Assembly (NCBI RefSeq): GCF_000226955.1
Contig: NZ_AGFU01000001.1
Coordinates: 1 to 64,000, forward strand
DNA: 64,000 nucleotides
Reading direction: 5' to 3'
Source of the DNA: Sphingomonas elodea ATCC 31461
GTDB lineage: Bacteria; Pseudomonadota; Alphaproteobacteria; Sphingomonadales; Sphingomonadaceae
Shown piece by piece: positions 27,488-38,463 of this stretch; within the stretch, counting starts at the first letter, position 1, and every line of letters begins with the position of its first letter. The position numbers and the translations under genes were made by a program. The notes below the pieces were generated by a model. The model did not search any database. It was not told the origin of the DNA and saw only the letters and a list, made by a program, of their open reading frames with translations.

Positions 27488-28498
27488 ATGCGACGACGTC
27501 AACTGCTGTGCGCACTATCTGCCGGGTGCGCCCTCGGCTTGCTGCCCGGGCCCGGGCGCACGCAAGCGCTTCCGGCCGTGCCTCGCCGCCGCGTCATCAT
27601 CGACAATGATTTCTCGGGGGATCCGGACGGGCTGTTCCAGCTTGCCCACCACCTGGCCTCCCCTGCGACGGAGGTGTCGCTGATCATCGGATCGCACATC
27701 CATGTCGGCGACTTTCTCGATCGATCCTCGACGCAGGCCGAGAATGCTGTTCGTGCCGTCCGGGAGATGATGGGGCACATGCGGCTGCCCCGCCAGCCAG
27801 AGGTGCTCGCCGGGCGCAATGCCGCGCCGCGCCCCGATGCCGCGCCCGAAGCGACGCCGGCGGTCCGCCGCATCCTTGCCGAGGCGATGCGCGACGATAC
27901 CGATCTTCCGCTGTTCTACGTGGCCGGGGCAGGCCTCACCGAGATTGCCGAGGCGTTGCGGCTGGAGCCGCGGATCGCGCGCAGGCTGACCCTCGTCTGG
28001 ATCGGCGGCGCCGAATACGCCGCGCTCAACCCCAGCCTGCCGCCGCGCACGGACCCCGAATACAACGCCACCATCGATCTGGCCGCGACACGCACCGTGT
28101 TCAACGAGTCCGCCGTGGAGATCTGGCAGGTGCCGCGCGACGCCTACCGGACCATGCTGATCAGCTTTGCCGAACTGGATGCCGGCCTGGAGCAGGCGGG
28201 CGCCCTCGGGCGCTATCTGCGCGCCCAGCTGCGCCGTGCCGTGGAAGCCACCGGAACGCGCGGCGAGACCTATATCCTGGGGGACAGCCCGCTGGTGACG
28301 CTGACGTCGCTCCAGTCCTATTTCGAGCCGGACGCATCGTCCAGCCGCTACCTGATCCGGCCCACGCCCCAGATCGACGAGCGGGCGGGCTATGCAGCGG
28401 TAGCGGGAACGCGCCCGATGCGGGTCTATACCAGCATCGACACCCGCCTGACCTTTGCGGACATGTTTGCGAAGTTCCGGCTAGTCAGCGCCCCCTGA
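27488..28498 (+). CDS. Exported nucleoside hydrolase-like protein
   Basis: 336 aa from ATG 27488 (MRRRQLLCALSAGCALGLL), which begins with a signal peptide carrying consecutive arginines, possibly Tat-type. The mature protein starts with the nucleoside hydrolase region RRVIIDNDFSGDPDGLFQLA; the canonical DTDxGxDD calcium site is changed (Asn for Thr and a different spacing). Later family marks are LTLVWIGGAEYAALNPS (VxxGG strand) and EYNATIDLAATRTVFN. Nucleoside hydrolases cleave the N-glycosidic bond of ribosides. The altered metal site makes substrate or activity uncertain. It follows the TonB receptor on the same strand but beyond a terminator. Confidence 0.75.
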   Translation: MRRRQLLCALSAGCALGLLPGPGRTQALPAVPRRRVIIDNDFSGDPDGLFQLAHHLASPATEVSLIIGSHIHVGDFLDRSSTQAENAVRAVREMMGHMRLPRQPEVLAGRNAAPRPDAAPEATPAVRRILAEAMRDDTDLPLFYVAGAGLTEIAEALRLEPRIARRLTLVWIGGAEYAALNPSLPPRTDPEYNATIDLAATRTVFNESAVEIWQVPRDAYRTMLISFAELDAGLEQAGALGRYLRAQLRRAVEATGTRGETYILGDSPLVTLTSLQSYFEPDASSSRYLIRPTPQIDERAGYAAVAGTRPMRVYTSIDTRLTFADMFAKFRLVSAP

Positions 28499-28521
28499 TC
28501 GCGGGGCGCGCGCCGATCGCT

Positions 28522-29003
28522 TCAGCCAAGTACGGCCGCGGTATAGTTCTCGACCACCTCGGCCAGCACCCGCCCATCGCCGTCCAGCACCAGCGCGCGG
28601 TGCCGCAGCACATAGGGGGCGATGCCGGTGAGCACCTGCTCCAGCGGTTTGCGATGGGGCTTGAGCGGGCGAATCACCGCGCCGAACGGGGTATCGCCCT
28701 GCTCCAGCGCGGCGTTCATTTCCGGGGTGAGCCGGGCGGGCACGTACCAGTTCTCGGCGACCGAGAAGGGCACGCCGCCGCAGCGGAGCACGACGCTGCG
28801 ATACACCACCCGCTCCTCGGGCCCGACGCCCAGCCGCATCCGCTGCTCGGCCGTCGGCTCCTTGCGCGCGGTGCGGTCCACCTCGGCGACGATGGGGGCG
28901 CCGCAGCGGCGCTCCAGCACGGCGGTGGCGGTAGGGCTGGCGAGAAGCTCGCGGCTGAGTGCCGCCGCATCGTCCGTCACCGCTGCTACCGCCACTACCA
29001 GCA

Positions 29004-29004
<1 letters not shown>
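28522..29004 (-). CDS. Chorismate lyase-like (UbiC/DUF98-type) protein
   Basis: 160 aa from ATG 29004. Visible features: QRMRLGVGPEERVVYRSVVLRCGG, then VPFSVAENWYVPARLTPEMN, then PLKPHRKPLEQVL and LAEVVENYTAAVLG. The pattern (R..V.L...G.P...A..W, then a C-terminal E-N-Y strand) resembles the chorismate lyase/UTRA-like superfamily. Its start overlaps the ppdK stop by one base (TGATG), so it is translationally coupled to pyruvate phosphate dikinase. A role in ubiquinone synthesis is possible but not shown. The quoted motifs are partial. Confidence 0.6.
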
Positions 29005-31667
<2,663 letters not shown>

Positions 31668-31688
31668 TCTGATCCCCTTCCGATCGAA

Positions 31689-31717
31689 AGCGCCGCACCA
31701 TCGATAGGTGCGGCGCT
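31689..31717. other. Hairpin between glyS and ppdK
   Basis: A perfect 11-bp stem, AGCGCCGCACC with GGTGCGGCGCT around a 7-base loop. On the minus strand it lies 114 bp after the glyS stop and 22 bp before the ppdK start. It has only a weak T-tract, so it may be a terminator of glyQS or a 5' leader structure of ppdK. Confidence 0.5.
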
Positions 31718-31830
31718 ACCGCGCTTGCGAAGAGGGAGGAACTGCTGACTACGTTGTCGGTAGCAGATTATTTCGGAACAATGGCAGTTTCTGGCCAATT
31801 TACCAGTGATTAATCGTACAATTAGACCGG

Positions 31831-34227
31831 TTATCCCTCGATCTTGGCGAAGTCCGCGACCTTGTGCACTGCATCACGCATCCGCGCGAGCAGGCCCAGG
31901 CGCGCGGCACGCTTGACCGGATCGGCATCGTTGACCGTCACGGAATCGAAGAAGGCGTCGATCGGCGCGCGCAGCGTGGCGAGCGCGGCCATCGCGCCCT
32001 CGAAGTCCTCGGCGACGATCGCGGCAGTCGCCTTGGGCTCGGCCGCGTCGAGGGCGGATGCGAGTGCGGCCTCGGCGGGTTCCGCGTCGTAGGCGAACCC
32101 GGACGCGTGCTGCGCGGTTTCGCTCCCCTGCGAAAGCAGGGGTCCAGGGTTGGACGGACCTTCGCCACCCTGGGCTCCTGCTTCCGCAGGAGCACTGGCA
32201 GTGGCGACACCTTCCTTCTTGAGGATGTTCGCCGCGCGCTTGTAGCCGGCGAGCAGGTTGGCGCCGTCCTCGGTAGTGACGAACGCCTGCAACGCCTTCA
32301 CCCGCGCGAGCAGCCGGACGAGATCGTCCTCCCCGCCGAGCGCGAACACCGCGTCGATCAGGTCGTGGCGAACGCCCGCCTCGCGCTGCTGGACCTTGAG
32401 GCGGTCGGCGAAGAAGGCCGTTGCGTCCTTCACGGCCGCGACAATTTCGTCGATCAGTTGCTGCCATGTCGATCCCGCAGGCCCCTGTAGGGGTTGAGCA
32501 AGGCTGGCTTCGAGCGCAGCTTTCAAAGCCTTGCCATTGGGAACGATGTTACCAGGAACAAAGCTTAAGCTATCAAACTCAAGATGTTTCCGACTGAAAG
32601 GGAGTGCCGCCCCCATCGCCTTCGCGAGTGCATAGTGCAACGGCAATCGAGTACCGTTAACCTGACAAAGCGCAAGAATACCAAGCGACGCGCGGCGCAA
32701 CGCGAACGGATCTTTTGAGCCCGTTGGTTTCTCGTCAATTCTAAAGAACGCGGCAATCGTATCCAGCTTGTCCGCCAGCGCAACCGCCACCGTCACCGGA
32801 TCGGTGGGGACGTCGTCGCCCTGCCCGACCGGCTTGTAGTGATCGCGGATCGCCGCGGCGACCGCCGGGTCTTCCCCTTGCGCAGCGGCGTAATAGCCGC
32901 CCATCAAGCCCTGCAGCTCGGGGAACTCGCCGACCATGCCGGTGACGAGGTCCGCCTTGGCGAGCCGCGCGGCGCGTTCGGCGAGGGAAGCCAAATCAAG
33001 CCCCTCCCCTTCAGGGGAGGGGTTGGGGGTGGGGGCTGAACTGGGAGCGAGTCCGCCGGTCGAGGCGGAGTCCCCCACCCCAACCCCTCCCCTGAAGGGG
33101 AGGGGCTTTATAACACCACTCTCCACCAGCCAGCGCGCGAGCTTGGCGACGCGCTCGACCTTGTCGGCCACCGTGCCCAGCTTTTCGTGGAAGACGATCT
33201 TCTCGAGCTTTCCCGCCTGCGCCTCCAGCGGCACCTTGAGGTCCGTCTCGTAGAAGAAGCGCGCGTCGCTCAGCCGGGCCGCCAGCACCTTCTGGTTGCC
33301 CGCGACGATCTTCTCGCCGCCATCGGCCGCGTCGATATTCGCCACGCAGACGAACGCGTTGGCCAGCTTGCCCGCGCTATCGCGGCACACGAAGTATTTC
33401 TGGTTCACCCGCGCGGTGAGCTGGATCACCTCGGGCGGTACCGCCAGGAACGCCTCGTCGAAGCGGCCGAGCAGCGGCATCGGCCATTCGGTGAGCCCGG
33501 CATTCTCGAACAGCAGGCCCTCGTCCTCGATCAGGCTGAGCCCGGCCTTCTGCGCCGCCATCTTGGCGCCCAGCGCGATGATGTTCCGCCGCTCGGCCCC
33601 GTCGACGATCACATGGGCGTCGCGCAGCTTTTCGACATAGTCGTCGGCCGAACCGATGGTGATCGCGCCGGGATGGTGGAAGCGGTGTCCCACCGTCGCC
33701 GCGCCGCTCGTCACGCCGGCGATCTCGCACGGCACCACGTCGCTGCCGAACAGCGCGACGATGCCCTGGAGCGGGCGCACCCAGCGCAGGCTCTCGGTGG
33801 AGAGCGAGTCCGCGCCCCAGCGCATCGACTTGGGCCAGGGGAAGGCGCGGATCACCGCGGGGATCGCGGCGGCGAGGACCTCGGCCGTCGCGCGGCCGGG
33901 CTTGTCTACAATCGCGAACAGCACGCCGTCGCGCTCGACCAGCTGGTCGGCGGTGAGGCCGGTCTTGCGGAGAAAGCCTTCCAGCGCCTGGGGCGGCGCG
34001 CCGACGCGCGGGCCCTTGGTCTCCTCGGAGACGGCGGCGGTCTTGGCGGGCAGGCCCTTGAGGATCAGCGCCAGCCGGCGCGGCGTGGCGTAGGAAACTA
34101 CCTCGGCGGCCTTGAGGCCGGCCTTGTCCAGCTCGGCGACGAACAGGCGCGCGAGATCCTCCCGCGCCTTTTCCTGCATGCGGGCGGGGATTTCTTCGGA
34201 GCGAAGCTCGAGGAGGAAGTCGGTCAT
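31831..34227 (-). CDS. glyS: Glycine--tRNA ligase beta subunit, with two repeat-derived insertions
   Basis: 798 aa, longer than the usual roughly 690-700. The N-terminus [20 protein letters not shown] and conserved blocks ([35 protein letters not shown]) are typical. It forms the alpha2-beta2 glycyl-tRNA synthetase with GlyQ. Two stretches are not glyS-like: about residues 374-410, encoded by the palindrome at 32998-33108 (low-complexity [12 protein letters not shown] ... [11 protein letters not shown]), and a C-terminal stretch near residue 680-710 encoded by the repeat at 32122-32193 ([20 protein letters not shown]). Both keep the frame open. The gene is essential, so these must be tolerated insertions. 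Confidence 0.95.
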   Translation of the reverse strand: MTDFLLELRSEEIPARMQEKAREDLARLFVAELDKAGLKAAEVVSYATPRRLALILKGLPAKTAAVSEETKGPRVGAPPQALEGFLRKTGLTADQLVERDGVLFAIVDKPGRATAEVLAAAIPAVIRAFPWPKSMRWGADSLSTESLRWVRPLQGIVALFGSDVVPCEIAGVTSGAATVGHRFHHPGAITIGSADDYVEKLRDAHVIVDGAERRNIIALGAKMAAQKAGLSLIEDEGLLFENAGLTEWPMPLLGRFDEAFLAVPPEVIQLTARVNQKYFVCRDSAGKLANAFVCVANIDAADGGEKIVAGNQKVLAARLSDARFFYETDLKVPLEAQAGKLEKIVFHEKLGTVADKVERVAKLARWLVESGVIKPLPFRGGVGVGDSASTGGLAPSSAPTPNPSPEGEGLDLASLAERAARLAKADLVTGMVGEFPELQGLMGGYYAAAQGEDPAVAAAIRDHYKPVGQGDDVPTDPVTVAVALADKLDTIAAFFRIDEKPTGSKDPFALRRASLGILALCQVNGTRLPLHYALAKAMGAALPFSRKHLEFDSLSFVPGNIVPNGKALKAALEASLAQPLQGPAGSTWQQLIDEIVAAVKDATAFFADRLKVQQREAGVRHDLIDAVFALGGEDDLVRLLARVKALQAFVTTEDGANLLAGYKRAANILKKEGVATASAPAEAGAQGGEGPSNPGPLLSQGSETAQHASGFAYDAEPAEAALASALDAAEPKATAAIVAEDFEGAMAALATLRAPIDAFFDSVTVNDADPVKRAARLGLLARMRDAVHKVADFAKIEG
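32122..32193. repeat. Inverted palindromic repeat pair inside glyS (3' part)
   Basis: The left unit GCTCCCCTGCGAAAGCAGGG continues to TCCAGGGT, and the right unit, reverse-complemented, reads GCTCCTGCGGAAGCAGGAGC then CCAGGGT. They form a 72-bp imperfect inverted repeat lying within the coding frame of glyS. Confidence 0.75.
32998..33108. repeat. 111-bp palindromic repeat element inserted in frame in glyS
   Basis: The arms at 32998-33035 and 33072-33108 are inverted copies differing by one G in a G-run. Each arm itself contains the palindrome CCCCTCCCCTTCAGGGGAGG plus GG. The element is exactly 37 codons long, so it preserves the glyS frame. It has the look of a MITE/REP-type mobile palindrome. 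Confidence 0.85.
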
Positions 34228-34235
34228 GATTTCTT

Positions 34236-34460
34236 TTCACGCGAAGGCGCGAAGGCGCGAAGGAAGGAAGGGGTTTCGAGCAGAGGCGCGAAGGACGCAG
34301 AGGAGGCAGAACGCGCTGCGGCGCCAGCCGCCCCAACAGCCACCGGCTTGGCGGACGTTGCGGAAAAAAGGCCGCTGGCGCGGCGGAGGCGCCGCCCCCT
34401 CTGCGCTCTCTGCGCCTCTGCGCGCAAAACCTTCTTCGCGCCTTCGCGCCTTCGCGTGAA
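34236..34460. repeat. 225-bp long inverted repeat between glyQ and glyS
   Basis: The outer 27 bp are perfectly inverted (34236-34262 and 34434-34460; motif TTCACGCGAAGGCGCGAAGG onward), and similarity continues inward for about 40 bp more (GCAGAGGCGC..., CGCAGAGG). A central section of roughly 90 bp is unique. The element fills nearly the whole gap between glyQ and glyS, so it is transcribed with them and should fold into a large hairpin. Confidence 0.8.
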
Positions 34461-34471
34461 CGAAAGGAGCA

Positions 34472-35374
34472 TCACGCCGCCCACCCAGGGTACGCGGCTT
34501 CCCATTCGGGGCTCTTCTTCTCGATCCACGCCGCACAAGCCCCCTTCGCCAGATCGCGCACCCGGCCGATATAGGCCTGGCGCTCCGCCACCGAGATCAC
34601 GCCGCGCGCGTTCAGCAGGTTGAAGATGTGGCTTGCCTCGATCGCCTGCTCATAGGCCGGGATCGGCAGCTTGGCCTCCAGCGAGCGCTCGCACTCGGCC
34701 GCGGCCTTGCGGAACAGGTCGAACAGCGCATCGGTATCGGCGATCTCGAAGTTCCACTTCGACATCTCGCGTTCGTTCTCCAGGAACACGTCGCCATAGC
34801 TCACGCCCTCGTCGTTGAAGGCGAGATCGTACACGCTGTCCTTGTTCTGGATGTACATAGCGAGGCGTTCGAGCCCGTAGGTCAGCTCGCCCGCCACCGG
34901 CTTGCAGTCGAACCCGCCCATCTGCTGGAAATAGGTGAACTGGGTGACTTCCATCCCGTCGCACCACACTTCCCAGCCCAGGCCCCAGGCGCCGAGCGTC
35001 GGCGATTCCCAGTCGTCCTCGACGAAGCGGATGTCATGGCGGGTGAAGTCGATGCCGATCGCGGCCAGCGAGCCCAGGTACAGCTCCTGCAGGTCGGGCG
35101 GGCTCGGCTTCAGGATCACCTGATACTGGTAGTAATGCTGGAGCCGGTTGGGGTTCTCGCCATAGCGGCCGTCGGTCGGGCGGCGGCAGGGCTGGACGAA
35201 GGCGGCGTTCCACGGCTCCGGCCCCAGCGCGCGGAGCGTGGTGGCGGGGTGGAAGGTGCCGGCGCCCATGCGCATGTCATAGGGCTGCAGGATCAGGCAG
35301 CCGCGCGTGCTCCAATAGTCATGGAGCGTCAGGATCATGCGCTGGAAGCTGAGAGGTTCGGACAAGTTGGTCAC
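34472..35374 (-). CDS. glyQ: Glycine--tRNA ligase alpha subunit
   Basis: 300 aa. Core sequence [80 protein letters not shown]: all typical of GlyQ. It contains the catalytic class II core of the alpha2-beta2 enzyme. The start is set at GTG 35374 (first residue Met, then [11 protein letters not shown]); the frame remains open upstream but with no similarity, and a TTG at 35365 is an alternative. Separated from glyS by a 225-bp inverted repeat. Confidence 0.95.
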   Translation of the reverse strand: MTNLSEPLSFQRMILTLHDYWSTRGCLILQPYDMRMGAGTFHPATTLRALGPEPWNAAFVQPCRRPTDGRYGENPNRLQHYYQYQVILKPSPPDLQELYLGSLAAIGIDFTRHDIRFVEDDWESPTLGAWGLGWEVWCDGMEVTQFTYFQQMGGFDCKPVAGELTYGLERLAMYIQNKDSVYDLAFNDEGVSYGDVFLENEREMSKWNFEIADTDALFDLFRKAAAECERSLEAKLPIPAYEQAIEASHIFNLLNARGVISVAERQAYIGRVRDLAKGACAAWIEKKSPEWEAAYPGWAA

Positions 35375-35477
35375 CCTGTGAGGTTTAGGGAGCGCTTTGG
35401 CGCAGGGCGCACAGGGGGTCAACCGGTGCCCCTCACCCCAGCCGTCATCCCGGTGCCCACAGACCCTCCCCTTCATC

Positions 35478-35571
35478 GTCATCCCGGCGAAAGCCGGGAT
35501 CCATTGGGGTCACCGGTTCGGCGCCATCCCAGCCCGCATGGCGTCTGGATCCCGACTTTCGTCGGGATGAC
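35478..35571. repeat. Inverted pair of palindromic repeat units
   Basis: The left unit begins GTCATCCCGGCGAAAGCCGG and runs to GATCCATTGG; the right unit reads TGGATCCCGACTTTCGTCGG then GATGAC. The two are inverted copies separated by about 38 bp, in the divergent gap between glyQ and the TraB lipoprotein gene. Same family as 1767-1792 and 2943-3037. Confidence 0.8.
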
Positions 35572-35631
35572 GACGTTCGGAAGCAGCGGCACCCGTTGAC
35601 TCCCCCATCCCCGCCCCGCCAAGCCACCCCC

Positions 35632-36495
35632 ATGTTCCGCGCCTTCCTCCTCGCCGCCCTCCTCCTGCTCGGCAGCTGCGGCGCCGCCCCGCGCGATGCC
35701 AAGCCCGCGCTCTGGGCGGTGCGCGAGGGCGGCACGACCATCTATCTGTTCGGCACGGTGCACCTGCTTCGGCCGGAGCTGCGCTGGTTCAGCGGCCCGG
35801 TGCGCAGCGCCTTCGAGCGCTCCGACACGCTGGTTCTCGAGCTGGTGATGACGCCGCAAGCGGAGACGCAGGCGCTGCTCGACAGGCTCGGCCGCACCCC
35901 CGGCGATCCCAAGGTCGCCGCGCTGCCCGCGCCCGAGCATGCCAGGCTGGCGGACGCGCTGCGCGCGGCAGGCCTCGCCCCCACCGCGCTCGACCGTGAC
36001 GAGCCCTGGCTGGCCGCGGTCACCTTGTCGCTGCTGCCGCTCCAGAAGCTGGGCTTCGACGACGCCAACGGTGCCGAACAGGTGCTGGAGGGCGCCGCGC
36101 GAAAGGCCGGCAAGCGGGTGCTGGGGCTGGAGACCGCCGAGCAGCAGTTCGGCTATTTCGACCATCTCTCCGCCGCTGCGCAAGGCCGCCTGCTCGACGA
36201 CACGCTGCGCGGCCTGCCCCGCACCGAACCGCAGACCGACGCGATGCTCGCCGCCTGGAGCAGGGGCGATGCCGACGCGCTCGCGCACCTGCTCAACGCC
36301 GACCTCGCCGCCAATCCCGAACTGCGCGACACCCTGCTGCTTCGCCGCAACCGCGCCTGGGCGGCATGGATCCGCGCGCGGCTGAGAACCCCCGGCACCG
36401 TCTTTATCGCGGTCGGCGCCGGGCACCTCGCCGGGGGGGACAGCGTGCTGGCGCTGCTCCAGCAGGGCGGGCTGAAGGTCGAGCGGCTGCAATAA
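35632..36495 (+). CDS. TraB/GumN family lipoprotein
   Basis: 287 aa from ATG 35632 (MFRAFLLAALLLLGSCG), which gives a signal peptide with lipobox LLGSC. The TraB/GumN motif near the N-terminus (TTIYLFGTVHLLRPEL, with the conserved GTxH) and the closing VFIAVGAGHLAGGDSVLALL (GxxH) place it in the family. Members resemble Tiki-type metalloproteases. GumN proteins are often found in xanthan gene clusters, but this one is not near the sphingan locus. Alone on its strand before rplY. Confidence 0.85.
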   Translation: MFRAFLLAALLLLGSCGAAPRDAKPALWAVREGGTTIYLFGTVHLLRPELRWFSGPVRSAFERSDTLVLELVMTPQAETQALLDRLGRTPGDPKVAALPAPEHARLADALRAAGLAPTALDRDEPWLAAVTLSLLPLQKLGFDDANGAEQVLEGAARKAGKRVLGLETAEQQFGYFDHLSAAAQGRLLDDTLRGLPRTEPQTDAMLAAWSRGDADALAHLLNADLAANPELRDTLLLRRNRAWAAWIRARLRTPGTVFIAVGAGHLAGGDSVLALLQQGGLKVERLQ

Positions 36496-36504
36496 GCCCG
36501 TGCC

Positions 36505-36533
36505 TTGCGATTTCCTCCCGTCTCGACTATAGG
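36505..36533 (+). promoter_or_regulatory. Candidate promoter for rplY
   Basis: TTGCGA (36505-36510) and TATAGG (36528-36533) are separated by 17 bp, resembling a sigma-70 type promoter, with the rplY start about 85 bp downstream. Only moderately close to consensus. Confidence 0.35.
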
Positions 36534-36616
36534 CGCGCGCTTGCCGGCACAGGGTCATCCCTGGAGGCCTGTATCGGCATGCACGTTGAAACATTTAGCG
36601 CATTGGAAATCGACAC

Positions 36617-37216
36617 ATGAGCGACACGCTTACGCTGTCGGCCGAAACGCGCGACCGGGCTGGCAAGGGAGCCTCCCGGGCGCTGCGTCGTGAAGGCCGC
36701 GTCCCCGCCGTGATCTATGGCAACAAGCAGGATCCTGCGAGCATCCACGTCAACGAGCGTGAGCTGCAGAAGCTGCTGAACACCGGCCACTTCTTCAACT
36801 CGGTGATCATGGTCAACGGCGAGCGCACGCTGGCCAAGGACGTTGCCTTCGACGTCGTGACCGATCGTCCGCTGCACGTCGATTTCCTGCGCATCTCCGA
36901 GCACGCGACCGTGCACGTCGAAGTGCCGATCGTGTTCGTCGATGAAGAGCTGGCACCCGGCCTGAAGCGCGGCGGCGTGCTCAACATCGTCCGCCACGAG
37001 CTGGAGCTGGTGGTCGACGCAGCGGAGATCCCCGAGCAGATCGAGATCTCGCTCAAGGGCCTCGAAGTCGGCGATTCGCTGCACATCTCGGCCGTGACCC
37101 TGCCCAAGGGCGCGACCCCGGCGATCACCGATCGCGACTTCACCATCGCAACCGTCGTTGCCCCGTCGGCGCTCAAGTCGAGCGACGGCGAAGCTGCGGA
37201 CGCAGCGGAGGGCTGA
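36617..37216 (+). CDS. rplY: 50S ribosomal protein L25/general stress protein Ctc
   Basis: 199 aa, the long Ctc type with N-terminal L25 domain ([32 protein letters not shown]) and the C-terminal TL5 domain ([40 protein letters not shown]). It binds 5S rRNA. Its last residues ([10 protein letters not shown]) are acidic. It precedes pth, a common pairing, with an intrinsic terminator between them. Confidence 0.95.
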   Translation: MSDTLTLSAETRDRAGKGASRALRREGRVPAVIYGNKQDPASIHVNERELQKLLNTGHFFNSVIMVNGERTLAKDVAFDVVTDRPLHVDFLRISEHATVHVEVPIVFVDEELAPGLKRGGVLNIVRHELELVVDAAEIPEQIEISLKGLEVGDSLHISAVTLPKGATPAITDRDFTIATVVAPSALKSSDGEAADAAEG

Positions 37217-37242
37217 TCGCCCTTCCCTTTGCGGGTTCAAAA

Positions 37243-37277
37243 GATCGCCTCCGCATCTTAGGTGCGGGGGCGATTTT
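37243..37277 (+). terminator. Intrinsic terminator between rplY and pth
   Basis: Stem GATCGCCTCCGCA pairs with TGCGGGGGCGATT around a 7-base loop, followed by TTTTGGTTTTG. It probably attenuates read-through from rplY into pth. Confidence 0.75.
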
Positions 37278-37295
37278 GGTTTTGGGGATTGGATG

Positions 37296-37865
37296 ATGCA
37301 GCTCTGGGTGGGTCTCGGCAATCCGGGGCCGCAATACGCGATGCACCGTCACAATGTCGGCTTCATGGCGCTCGACGCGATGGCCGAGGTGCACGGCTTT
37401 TCCGCACCGAAGAAGCAGTTCCAGGGCTGGACCCAGGAAGGCCGGATCGGCACCGACAAGATCGTGCTGCTCAAGCCAGGTACGTTCATGAACGAGAGCG
37501 GCCGGGCGGTGCGCGCGGCGATGGACTTCTACAAGCTTGCGCCGGAGGACGTGACCGTCTTCCACGACGAACTCGACCTGTTGCCGATGAAGGTGAAGGT
37601 GAAGCGCGGCGGCGGCACCGCGGGGCATAACGGCCTGCGCTCGACCGACGCGCATCTGGGGCCGGACTTCCGCCGGGTGCGCCTCGGCATCGGCCATCCG
37701 GGCCACAAGGACCGGGTGACCGGCTATGTGCTGGGCAACTACGCCAAGGCGGAGATCGAGCCGCTGACCGACATGCTGGGCGCGATCGCCGCGGAGTCCC
37801 CGTGGCTGGCCGCGGGCGACGACGTGCGGTTCATGAACGAGGTGGCGCGGCGGATGCAGGATTGA
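37296..37865 (+). CDS. pth: Peptidyl-tRNA hydrolase
   Basis: 189 aa from ATG 37296 (MQLWVGLGNPGPQYAMHRHN); an ATG one codon earlier is equally possible. Catalytic residues are visible: N in GLGNPG, H in HRHNVGFMALD, D in VFHDELDLLP, and the substrate region GGGTAGHNGLRS, plus FMNESG. It recycles peptidyl-tRNA dropped off ribosomes. Follows rplY, with a GGGG ribosome-site-like run 7 bp upstream. Confidence 0.96.
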   Translation: MQLWVGLGNPGPQYAMHRHNVGFMALDAMAEVHGFSAPKKQFQGWTQEGRIGTDKIVLLKPGTFMNESGRAVRAAMDFYKLAPEDVTVFHDELDLLPMKVKVKRGGGTAGHNGLRSTDAHLGPDFRRVRLGIGHPGHKDRVTGYVLGNYAKAEIEPLTDMLGAIAAESPWLAAGDDVRFMNEVARRMQD

Positions 37866-37906
37866 GGCGCGGGCGCCGGCTTTTGGGTGGAAAGCGGACC
37901 TGAGAT

Positions 37907-38341
37907 TCAGGCGCCGGATTTTGGCAAGCTGAACTTCCGGCCTGCAAAAAACTCACCGAAGAGCGTTCGAACCTGTGCCGTGCTCAATGCTCGCTCCGGA
38001 GAGGGGCGCAGAATGAATTGCTTGACGCGCTCCCAAATCGACCCATTGGCGTCGCCCATCTTCACTTGCCGATCGCTGTAATCCGTCGTCATTTCGGCCG
38101 CAAACGATGCAAGGGTGAAATAGCTTCCTCTTCTAGTGCTTACGGACCAGAGATCACCATGCCGAACAGCTTCGATATAGTGCCGTGGCCCTTGAGCGAG
38201 CTTAGCTGTTTGTCCCGATGCCAGACGAGGCAGGCCTTCCAAAGCTGCCTGAAGGTCGCTCTCTGTTTCAACCGCGATTTGTAATCCGTCCGCGAGAGCG
38301 AGCGTTGTGGGTTGCACTTCAGCTACAAGAACAGCGGTCAT
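37907..38341 (-). CDS. Hypothetical protein
   Basis: 144 aa. No family recognised. Composition is balanced, with no signal peptide or membrane helix: an N-terminal strand region (TAVLVAEVQPTTLALADGL), a central YFTLASFAAEMTTDYSDRQV and a C-terminal basic part RVKQFILRPSPERALSTAQV. Local GC is somewhat lower than that of neighbouring genes, which may indicate acquisition. Convergent with pth (41 bp between stops). It is probably a real gene. Confidence 0.5.
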   Translation of the reverse strand: MTAVLVAEVQPTTLALADGLQIAVETESDLQAALEGLPRLASGQTAKLAQGPRHYIEAVRHGDLWSVSTRRGSYFTLASFAAEMTTDYSDRQVKMGDANGSIWERVKQFILRPSPERALSTAQVRTLFGEFFAGRKFSLPKSGA

Positions 38342-38411
38342 GTTATCAGCATGTCACGACGGGGCGAATGTCCGCAAGTGGGCGAGAACTGCCCCCAACC
38401 ACCTCCAAAAG

Positions 38412-38440
38412 AAAAGGGGCCCGGTCGCCCGAGCCCCCTT
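38412..38440 (-). terminator. Intrinsic terminator of the TP-repeat lipoprotein gene
   Basis: On the minus strand AAGGGGGCTCGGG pairs imperfectly with CCGGGCCCCTT, followed by TTCTTTTGG. It lies 24 bp after the stop codon. Confidence 0.75.
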
Positions 38441-38463
38441 CCCGCTATCGCTGAAGCAGCGCG

